64,000 bases of DNA from M3007 sp032115775 (GTDB taxonomy: Bacteria; Bacteroidota; Bacteroidia; Chitinophagales; Saprospiraceae), in assembly GCA_032115775.1 (NCBI GenBank), contig JAUMBL010000060.1, forward strand, positions 1 through 64,000, read 5' to 3'. Below the pieces are notes generated by a model. It saw nothing but the letters and a program-made list of their open reading frames with translations, was not told the origin of the DNA and searched no databases. Shown piece after piece: positions 53,262 through 60,164 of this stretch (its first letter is position 1; each line of letters opens with the position of its first letter). Both the position numbers and the translations under genes were made by a program.

Positions 53262-56200
53262 TTATTTTTCTAAAAACGAAATAGATCCTTCCAGCGGAAA
53301 CACCACTGCGACCTGCACCCTGCTATCCGGATAAGCCTCCAGCAACAAGCGCTCAACCCATCCGGCAAACGGTAAGAGCGCCGCGCAGCGCTCCCGCCAT
53401 TTTTGCATATTGTCTGCAAACGGCGCAAACAAGACGGCGGTCAGCCCTTCCGGCCCTTCCAGCAGGATATCCACCTGCAGTTCTACCATGCGCTTATCCA
53501 GGCGTTTTTGCAACGGATAATCCGCGTACACCCGCGCGGGCTGAAACCGATCCGCCAAGGCCTGATGCAGGGCGGCCGATTGTCGCAGCAACTGTTCCGG
53601 TTTCAGCGCGGACTCCTGGTCGAAAAAAGCCAGATGCCGCCGAGCCGCCGCCAGGCGCTGCGCATCGGCGCGCCCCAAGCGGTCGGAGCGCATGAAGGCT
53701 TTGACCGCGGCGTCCAAGGCCGTGCGGGGCGCCCCCGCGAGGAGCAGCGCAGGCGCAAACGGCGTCGGATCGGCCGGGCGGTGCAGCGGCGCGCCCTCTG
53801 TGTAGGGATCGAGGCGATAAGGCCGCAGCGCATCGAAAGAGCGGGGTTCCGGCAAAGTCGGCAGGCTGATTGCCTCCGGCGTCGCTTCGATTTCCTGAAA
53901 ATCCCGCGGAAAGTAGCACTGCTCCACCGCGCAGTAAATCACCCGGTCGTTATAAATAAAAGGCGTTTCTTCACTTTCCGGATCCAGCGTAGTTGCGCTT
54001 TCATTCCCTGCGCTGAACACCCGGTTCAGCCAGCGCGTCCCCTTTATAGTGGTCGGGAGAATCAGGTAATCGCGTGCGCGGGTGATGCCGACATACAGCA
54101 GCCGGGCCTCTTCGTCCAGCGCCTGGCGATTCGCCAAAGCCCATTCCGGACTGTTCAGCAGGTTTTCTTCGAGGCGGGTTCCTTTTATCTGGTCGGCGTA
54201 GGGGTTCATCCACAGGCGCAGGCGGCGATGCCCCAGGATATTGTCCAAATCCGGTTTTTCGCTTTCATTTTCGAGATTCACGCCCCAGACCCGTTCCCGC
54301 AGCCCTTGGTCAAGGTGGTGACAAACCGTGATGGGAAACTCCAGGCCTTTACTTTTGTGGTAGGTCATCACCCGAACTGTTTCCTGGCTCTCGCCGGCGG
54401 CCTTGAGATCCAGTTCGTGCTCGGCCAAGCGGTTCAGCCACAGCAGGAAACCGCTGACGGAGGCGGCGGAATGTAATCGCTGGCAGGCAGACTCATAGTC
54501 GAGGGCGTAGCGGCGGAAGCGATCGAGGTTGTCGAGGCGTTGGGTTACCTGGCCGAGGCGGGCGACCGTTCGGCGCAGTTCCAGGGTATCGAGCAGGAGA
54601 TCGGTGAGTTCGGCCGCACTGAGTTCGGCGGTGAGCGGCCGGATTTGCTGGAGTTTGGCGAGGAGCGGATCCCCGCCTGCCGCCAGGCTGGGGGCGTTTT
54701 CCGGGTTTTCCTGCAGGGTCTGGAGGCGGTTGTTCACCATCTCCTCGAGGGTTTGCCGGCCGCTGATGACGAGAATTTCCGCCAGACTAAGTTGGTCGGA
54801 AGGCGTGACAAGATATTTAAGGCAGGCCAGGACGAGCCGCGCCTCCGCTGTTTCGAGCAGTCCTTCCTGCGCGATGGCGGCCTGCAGGCCGGCCCGGTTC
54901 AGGGCTTCTGCCATCCGGGCGCAGTCGTCGTTGGTGCGGCACAGGATCGCGACGTCGCCGGGCCGAGCCGGCCGGGTTTGGTCGCGTTTTTTATTCCAGA
55001 CCGGGATTTCGCGGGACAGGAAAGTGCGGAGTTGCACGGCGATGCAGTTTTCGAGCCAGGGTTGTCCGGGCGTTTTGCGGTCATCGTCGGTAAATCTGAA
55101 ATGCCAGTGCTGGAGTGCGCGGGGCGCGCCGATGGAGGCGGGTTCCTGGAAAGCAGGTTTCAGTTCGATCTGCTCTTTGGGCAAATTTGAAAAAGCCCGG
55201 GTAAAAATCGCGTTGGCGGCGTACACCAAATCGGGTCGGCTGCGCCAGGATTCTTTCAGGATATTTTCATCCCGGACCCCCCCGGCGGCCTCCATAATGG
55301 CCTGCATCAGCGCCGGCTCGGCGCCGCGGAAGCCGTAGATGCTTTGTTTGGGATCGCCGACCCAGATTGATTTTTTGGCCAGCAGGCTGAGTTGCAGGAA
55401 GATATCGAGTTGGATCGGGGACGTGTCCTGGAATTCATCCACCAGTAGGAGATCCAGTTCCTGTTGGAGGGTTTCCCGCACGCTTTCCACGCGGAGCAGC
55501 GCGCTTACGAAGGTTTCCATATCGGTATAATCAATCAGCCCGCGCTTTTTCTTGTACTGCGCATATTCGCGGAGCGCGTCCTGTGCGATGTCAAAGGCCA
55601 GGTCGGTAAAAGCGGTCGTATCGCGGTGGAACTCCGCGTGTTCGTCATGCGATCGGGCGAATTCGCGGAGCGGCTCGAAGAGTTCGCGGCTTTTTACGGC
55701 GACTTTTTGCTTCGAGATCTTCACCCATTCATGCCAGTACAGGAATCCGCCGCGCCATCGGAATTGGTTTGCAATTTGGCGCAGATTTCCGATGACCTCC
55801 TTGGTGGTTTTTGTTTCGTCCGCCGTTTGCGCTTCGAGTGCGGCGATAGTCTGGTCGAGCAGCGCACCGAGGCGGTTTTGCCAGTTCAGTTCGGTGGCAG
55901 GGCTCACGGGCGGCAGCAGGCGGGCGAAAGATGCGCGGGAGTGGATTTTACTTTTTTCCAGCACTTCCGGGGAAAAATTATTGGCGCGCGCCACCTCGGT
56001 GATCGTTCGGATCGTTTTGCGCCAGTCGTATTCGCCGTCGTCCTTTTTGGTGAATCCCAGCCGGTCGGACAGCGCGTTCATCGTTTCGATGCGGGATTCG
56101 GTGAGCACGTGGGCGAGGGACTCATTGAACAGGCGCTGCTCGTCGCCGTCGGCGATGATTTCCACTAGGGGCGACACGCCGGCTTCATACGCGAAGCGCT

Positions 56201-56471
56201 GCAGCAGGCGCGCGCCGATGCTGTGCACCGTGCCGATGAGGGCGCTGCCGATCGCATCGGCTTCCCGAGTAAGCCCTTTTTCCAGCAGGCGCAGGCGCAC
56301 GCGTTCCTGCAATTCGGCGGCGGCTTTTTGGGTGAACGTCGTGGCCAAAATACCTTCCGGGCGCACGTCTCGCCCGAGCATTTTGACCATCCGGCCGGTG
56401 AGGGTGTACGTTTTGCCGCTTCCGGCGCCGGCGGAGAGGATTTCGATTGCGCGTTGAATATTCGGGTTCAT
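53262..56471 (-). CDS. UvrD/RecB-like helicase (AddA-type) with degenerate C-terminal nuclease domain
   Basis: A 1069-residue superfamily 1A helicase. Motifs: Walker A LSAGAGSGKTYTL (residues 12-24), DEFQDTSPIQLDIF (motif II), VGDPKQSIYGFRGAEP (motif III), VMTYHKSKGLEFPITVCHHL (motif V) and LLYVGITRARDYLIL (motif VI). The helicase is complete and matches the AddA/RecB subfamily in length and inserted domain. The last 120 residues resemble a PD-(D/E)XK nuclease fold, but the metal-binding core reads ELQVDILLEGPEGLTAVLFAP, lacking the usual D-x-K, so cleavage is doubtful. No AddB partner is adjacent. Role: DNA break processing. The next same-strand gene upstream is unrelated. Confidence 0.85.
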   Translation of the reverse strand: MNPNIQRAIEILSAGAGSGKTYTLTGRMVKMLGRDVRPEGILATTFTQKAAAELQERVRLRLLEKGLTREADAIGSALIGTVHSIGARLLQRFAYEAGVSPLVEIIADGDEQRLFNESLAHVLTESRIETMNALSDRLGFTKKDDGEYDWRKTIRTITEVARANNFSPEVLEKSKIHSRASFARLLPPVSPATELNWQNRLGALLDQTIAALEAQTADETKTTKEVIGNLRQIANQFRWRGGFLYWHEWVKISKQKVAVKSRELFEPLREFARSHDEHAEFHRDTTAFTDLAFDIAQDALREYAQYKKKRGLIDYTDMETFVSALLRVESVRETLQQELDLLLVDEFQDTSPIQLDIFLQLSLLAKKSIWVGDPKQSIYGFRGAEPALMQAIMEAAGGVRDENILKESWRSRPDLVYAANAIFTRAFSNLPKEQIELKPAFQEPASIGAPRALQHWHFRFTDDDRKTPGQPWLENCIAVQLRTFLSREIPVWNKKRDQTRPARPGDVAILCRTNDDCARMAEALNRAGLQAAIAQEGLLETAEARLVLACLKYLVTPSDQLSLAEILVISGRQTLEEMVNNRLQTLQENPENAPSLAAGGDPLLAKLQQIRPLTAELSAAELTDLLLDTLELRRTVARLGQVTQRLDNLDRFRRYALDYESACQRLHSAASVSGFLLWLNRLAEHELDLKAAGESQETVRVMTYHKSKGLEFPITVCHHLDQGLRERVWGVNLENESEKPDLDNILGHRRLRLWMNPYADQIKGTRLEENLLNSPEWALANRQALDEEARLLYVGITRARDYLILPTTIKGTRWLNRVFSAGNESATTLDPESEETPFIYNDRVIYCAVEQCYFPRDFQEIEATPEAISLPTLPEPRSFDALRPYRLDPYTEGAPLHRPADPTPFAPALLLAGAPRTALDAAVKAFMRSDRLGRADAQRLAAARRHLAFFDQESALKPEQLLRQSAALHQALADRFQPARVYADYPLQKRLDKRMVELQVDILLEGPEGLTAVLFAPFADNMQKWRERCAALLPFAGWVERLLLEAYPDSRVQVAVVFPLEGSISFLEK

Positions 56472-56508
56472 GGGTAATTCTTTTGTGCTTTGATTTGTTA
56501 AATTGCGT

Positions 56509-56874
56509 CTATTTGCGGATAAAATACACCGCTAACACGAGAAAAACAAAACCGACCAAATGGTTCCATTTCAGGGTTTCATTTTTAAAAACAAGTAAAG
56601 TTACGACGGAAAACACCAGCAAAGTAATCACTTCCTGGATCACTTTCAACTGCACCAGCGAAAAAGGCCCGCCGTTGCCGGCGTAGCCGATCCGGTTAGC
56701 AGGCACCATCAGGGCGTATTCGAACAGGGCGATCAGCCAACTGGCCAGCACCAGGCCGAAGATGCCGGATTTCTCAAAAAATTTCCAATGCTGAAATTTC
56801 AGGTGGCCGTACCAAGCCAGGTTCATGAATACGTTTGAAAACAGCAGCAGCAGGATGGTATAGACGCCTTTCAT
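56509..56874 (-). CDS. DUF486 family small membrane protein
   Basis: A 121-residue integral membrane protein with four hydrophobic helices (TILLLLFSNVFMNLAWYG, GLVLASWLIALFEYALMV, EVITLLVFSVVTLLVF, HLVGFVFLVLAVYFI). The central segment FEYALMVPANRIGYAGNGGPFSLVQLKVIQEV is typical of DUF486 proteins, which are related in topology to drug/metabolite transporters. It lies 37 bp upstream of the helicase gene on the same strand and could be its operon mate. No function is known. Confidence 0.9.
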   Translation of the reverse strand: MKGVYTILLLLFSNVFMNLAWYGHLKFQHWKFFEKSGIFGLVLASWLIALFEYALMVPANRIGYAGNGGPFSLVQLKVIQEVITLLVFSVVTLLVFKNETLKWNHLVGFVFLVLAVYFIRK

Positions 56875-56896
56875 GTTTTTTGTAACTGGTTAGCCA

Positions 56897-56922
56897 AACC
56901 CCGAAGGGGTGACATTATTCTG
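56897..56922. repeat. Single ACCCCGAAGGGGTGAC repeat
   Basis: A copy of the CCCCGAAGGGG-TGACATTATTCT motif in the divergent gap between the DUF486 and lipoprotein genes, 23 bp before the ATG end of DUF486. Confidence 0.85.
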
Positions 56923-56989
56923 GCTCGTTTTTTTTATAGGACAAATATATCGCACGATTTTTGCGTTTAAAATCCAACAATCGCTTTTT

Positions 56990-57439
56990 ATGCAAAAAAT
57001 AATCGTTCTGATTTTTCTCGGCGCTCTTTGGGCCGCCTGTAACACCGGGGGCGGCCAAGCATCCAACCCGACCGAGGCGCGCCCGGACACGGAGTTGCCC
57101 GCAGGATTTGCGGATTTTTATGAAAAATTTCACCAAGACAGCTTGTATCAAATCGCGCACATCAGCTGGCCTTTGTCCGGCGACACCGGCTTAACAAGCG
57201 ACAGCACCGGCGCGCAGCGCTTAGCGAAAACCTGGAATCCGGCAGAATGGCGGATGCACCGGGCGATAGACCTAGGCTCCGGCGAGTTCAAGCAGACTTT
57301 CCTGCCCCTCGGCGACGATATCGTCGTAGAAAAAATTCGATATGCCGCCGCGGCTTTTGGACTGGAGCGTCGGTTTGCGCGCCGCAGCGACGGGAGCTGG
57401 GAACTGATTTATTACGCGGACATGGGCGAGTTGCGGTAG
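56990..57439 (+). CDS. Lipoprotein resembling DUF4348
   Basis: A 149-residue lipoprotein: signal peptide MQKIIVLIFLGALWAACNTG with lipobox LWAAC. The body begins GFADFYEKFHQDSLYQIAHISWPLSG and contains DDIVVEKIRYAAAAFGLERRFARRSDG, similar in layout to DUF4348 (a Bacteroidota lipoprotein family with a KF..D..FQ..RI.FPL pattern). The ATG at 56990 gives the signal peptide; an upstream in-frame start does not. It is followed by a convergent SDR gene. Function unknown. Confidence 0.8.
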   Translation: MQKIIVLIFLGALWAACNTGGGQASNPTEARPDTELPAGFADFYEKFHQDSLYQIAHISWPLSGDTGLTSDSTGAQRLAKTWNPAEWRMHRAIDLGSGEFKQTFLPLGDDIVVEKIRYAAAAFGLERRFARRSDGSWELIYYADMGELR

Positions 57440-57494
57440 GCACGCAAGGATACTGCTTGTTTTTCTGAGCCGGAAAAAAGCAACCAATCCACCG

Positions 57495-58202
57495 CTATAA
57501 ATCTCCCAACTGCGGCCGAATAATCAACTCCTCGACCACCGCAGCATCAGAAAGGTTATACGCCGCCCAAATCGCGCTCGCAATATCTTCCGCCCGCATC
57601 AGCCGGTCGGGCGGATAGTCGGCGCCGCGCCAGGAGTCTGACCAGGTTGCGCCGGGCAAAATCGACGTCACCTTGATGCCCTTACTTTTCATCTCCTCCC
57701 GCAGCACCTTGGAAAAACCCAGCAAAGCAAATTTGGAAATGGTGTAGGAGCCGCCGTTCGGATAGGCCGCAATGCTCGCAATGCTGCACATATTGAAAAT
57801 GTGCCCCGCGCGCCGGGGAAGCATCATGGGCAGGAGTGCGCGGGTAAGATAGTAAGCGCTGTAGAGGTTCACTTCCATCATAGTCTCAAAAGCGCCGGCC
57901 GGCTCTTCGGATATAGCGCCCGGCATAAACAATCCGGCGTTGTTGACCAGCACGTCCAAATGCGGCCACTCGGCGCGCACAAAATCGGCAAAATGCAGCA
58001 CCTCCGTGCGCTGGCTCAAATCGGCCTTGTGCACGCGCAAACGCGAATGCGGAAAATGCAAGGCCCAGTCGGCCTGCATCTGTTCTAAATCGGCTGCCGT
58101 GCGCGCGCACACGCAGACGTCAAATTGGTGCGCGGCAAATAATTCCGCGATGGCGCGGCCCAATCCCTTGGTGCCGCCGGTAACTACCACTGTTTTGTTC
58201 AT
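57495..58202 (-). CDS. Short-chain dehydrogenase/reductase (SDR)
   Basis: A 235-residue Rossmann-fold oxidoreductase. The cofactor motif TGGTKGLGRAIAEL is at residues 8-21, NNAGLF gives the structural Asn, and the catalytic Ser/Tyr/Lys occur as MCSIASIAAYPNGGSYTISKFALLGF. A lysine/arginine-type preference for NADP cannot be settled. It is expected to be cytoplasmic. The gene stands alone, divergent from the MlaE-type permease, with a repeat copy directly before its start. Substrate unknown. Confidence 0.92.
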   Translation of the reverse strand: MNKTVVVTGGTKGLGRAIAELFAAHQFDVCVCARTAADLEQMQADWALHFPHSRLRVHKADLSQRTEVLHFADFVRAEWPHLDVLVNNAGLFMPGAISEEPAGAFETMMEVNLYSAYYLTRALLPMMLPRRAGHIFNMCSIASIAAYPNGGSYTISKFALLGFSKVLREEMKSKGIKVTSILPGATWSDSWRGADYPPDRLMRAEDIASAIWAAYNLSDAAVVEELIIRPQLGDL

Positions 58203-58206
58203 GTGC

Positions 58207-58232
58207 TAGAATAATGTCACCCCTTCGGGGTT
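58207..58232. repeat. Single inverted copy of the ACCCCGAAGGGGTGAC repeat
   Basis: TAGAATAATGTCACCCCTTC-type copy (complement orientation), 4 bp beyond the SDR start codon in the gap before the permease gene. Confidence 0.85.
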
Positions 58233-58307
58233 TTGTGATGGCGGTTATTTCTTTATGAAAAGGCGAATTCACTGCAAGTATCTGAAAACTCGCTAACTTC
58301 GCCCCCG

Positions 58308-59063
58308 ATGGAAGCAAAAAGATTTAATTATTTCTACGACGTTGGCCGCTTCCTGGCAATGATGGGCCAGGCTTTCAGCCGTCCAGAGAAGTTTTCGATG
58401 TATTGGAAGGAAACGACCCGGCAAATGAACGATATCGGCATCGGGTCGCTAATCATCGTGTGCCTGATCTCAATCTTTATCGGGGCGGTCTCGGCAGTAC
58501 AATTTGCGTATCAGTTGGACGGCCAACTGATCCCCAAATACTACATCGGGTATATCGTGCGGGATCTGGCGCTGATCGAACTGTCGCCCACCTTTACCTG
58601 CCTGGTGCTGGCCGGCAAGGTGGGTTCGAATATGGCGGCGGAACTCGGCGGCATGCGGCAGAAAGAACACATAGACGCCATGGAGGTCATGGGCGTTAAT
58701 ACGGCTTCTTACCTGGTGATGCCCAAACTCGTCGCCGCGCTCGCCGTTATTCCGCTCCTCGTCACCTACTCCGCGTTCGTGGCAATACTCGGCGGCTACC
58801 TGGCCGCGGTGCCCACGGAAATGATCACCCACGACGAGTACGTGCAGGGTCTGCTCTCCTACTTCGTGCCCTACAACGTCTTTATGATGTATGTAAAAGC
58901 CTTTGTTTTTTCCATCATCCTGACGCTGGTGTCCTGTTATCAGGGGTATTTCGTGACCGGCGGCAGCATCGAACTCGGCAAGGCCAGCACCCGGGCGGTC
59001 GTTTTCAGCGATATCCTGATCCTGCTCGCCGATTACCTGATCGCCGTTTTGCTGACGCGCTAG
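58308..59063 (+). CDS. mlaE: MlaE-family ABC transporter permease
   Basis: A 251-residue inner-membrane permease of the MlaE/MCE type, which moves phospholipids or other lipids between membranes. Conserved: YWKETTRQMNDIGIGSLIIV, ALIELSPTFTCLVLAGKVGSNMAAELGGMR, EHIDAMEVMGVNTASYLVMPKL and YVKAFVFSIILTLVSCYQGYF. Five to six membrane helices are predicted. The usual following ATPase (mlaF) and MCE (mlaD) genes are not present: a repeat cluster, a MITE and dapD follow. The TAG stop is part of the adjoining repeat. Confidence 0.93.
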   Translation: MEAKRFNYFYDVGRFLAMMGQAFSRPEKFSMYWKETTRQMNDIGIGSLIIVCLISIFIGAVSAVQFAYQLDGQLIPKYYIGYIVRDLALIELSPTFTCLVLAGKVGSNMAAELGGMRQKEHIDAMEVMGVNTASYLVMPKLVAALAVIPLLVTYSAFVAILGGYLAAVPTEMITHDEYVQGLLSYFVPYNVFMMYVKAFVFSIILTLVSCYQGYFVTGGSIELGKASTRAVVFSDILILLADYLIAVLLTR

Positions 59064-59146
59064 AATAATGTCACCCCTTCGGGGTTTGGCTAATGGGTTG
59101 AAAATAAACACAATATGATAGGATCATGTCACACCCTTTCGGGGTT
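59061..59146. repeat. Two ACCCCGAAGGGGTGAC-type repeats, about 57 bp apart
   Basis: Copies at 59061-59086 (TAGAATAATGTCACCCC) and about 59118-59146 (variant TGATAGGATCATGTCACACCC). The first T of the first copy begins the stop codon of the permease gene. A MITE follows at 59169. Confidence 0.85.
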
Positions 59147-59168
59147 TGGATAATGGGTTAGAAATAAA

Positions 59169-59330
59169 GTAACTACTTAGCCGGTCGCGTCTGAGCCAAA
59201 AAAGGATCCATTTTTTGCCAGACGAAGCGATTTTTTGCAGGCCGTAGCAGCGCTACGGTCAAAAAAAATTGCGAAGTATGGCGGAAAATGGGACTTTTTG
59301 GGCCAGACAGCGAGCCGGCTAAGTAGTTAC
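59169..59330. mobile_element. 162-bp palindromic MITE copy 5, directly upstream of dapD
   Basis: Perfect 16-bp inverted repeats and the 8-bp target duplication GAAATAAA (59161-59168 and 59331-59338). The right end is 14 bp before the dapD ATG. Confidence 0.97.
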
Positions 59331-59344
59331 GAAATAAATATACT

Positions 59345-60160
59345 ATGTCTTTACAGTCTGTTATTGAATCTGCCTGGGAAAACCGCGCGCTTTTGCAAGA
59401 GCCGACCGTGCGGCAGGCCGTCGAGGAAGTCATTGCCGCGCTGGACGCCGGATCGCTGCGCGTGGCGGCGCCGCAGCCGGACGGCAGCTGGGTCACGTAT
59501 GATTGGATCAAAAAAGCGGTGCTGCTCTATTTTCCCATGCGGCAAATGGAAACGACCAGCGTGGGGCCGTTTGAGTACCACGATAAAATGCCGCTGAAAT
59601 CGGATTACGCCGAAAAGGGCGTCCGCGTCGTGCCGCCGGCCGTCGCGCGCTATGGCGCGTATATCGAAAAAGGCGCCATTTTGATGCCTTCCTACGTCAA
59701 TATCGGCGCCTGGGTAGGCGGCGGTACGATGGTGGATACCTGGGCGACCGTCGGTTCTTGCGCCCAAATCGGCCGCAACGTGCACCTGGCCGGCGGCGTA
59801 GGCATCGGCGGGGTGCTCGAGCCGCCGCAGGCAACGCCCACGATCATCGAAGACGATTGCTTCATCGGCTCGCGCTGCATCGTGGTAGAGGGCGTCCGCG
59901 TGGAGCGCGAAGCCGTGCTGGGCGCCAATGTCGTGCTAACGCAGAGCACGCATATCATAGACGTGACCGGCGCCGAACCGGTCGTTCTGAAAGGCCGGGT
60001 GCCCCCCCGTTCGGTCGTTATTCCGGGTTCGTACACGAAGCAATTCCCCGCCGGCGATTTTCAGGTGGCCTGCGCGCTCATCATCGGCACCCGCCAGGAA
60101 AGCACCGACAAAAAAGTGTCGCTAAACGAAGCACTCCGGGAGTTCCAGGTCGCCGTCTGA
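59345..60160 (+). CDS. dapD: 2,3,4,5-tetrahydropyridine-2,6-dicarboxylate N-succinyltransferase DapD
   Basis: A 271-residue hexapeptide-repeat transferase of lysine and meso-diaminopimelate synthesis, which uses succinyl-CoA. The left-handed beta-helix repeats are visible (GAYIEKGAILMPSYVNIGAWVGGGTMVDTWATVGSCAQIGRN, IEDDCFIGSRCIVVEGVRV), and VVPPAVARYGAYI and PRSVVIPGSYTKQFP are DapD signatures. Cytoplasmic trimer in known enzymes. Length is normal. A MITE ends 14 bp upstream. It is convergent with bglX, with only 4 bp between the stops and no terminator. Confidence 0.95.
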   Translation: MSLQSVIESAWENRALLQEPTVRQAVEEVIAALDAGSLRVAAPQPDGSWVTYDWIKKAVLLYFPMRQMETTSVGPFEYHDKMPLKSDYAEKGVRVVPPAVARYGAYIEKGAILMPSYVNIGAWVGGGTMVDTWATVGSCAQIGRNVHLAGGVGIGGVLEPPQATPTIIEDDCFIGSRCIVVEGVRVEREAVLGANVVLTQSTHIIDVTGAEPVVLKGRVPPRSVVIPGSYTKQFPAGDFQVACALIIGTRQESTDKKVSLNEALREFQVAV

Positions 60161-60164
60161 ACCG

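Noticed and set aside
53403..54476. Plus-strand frame of 357 codons opposite the helicase gene
   Set aside because: Antisense shadow; the helicase motifs are all on the other strand.
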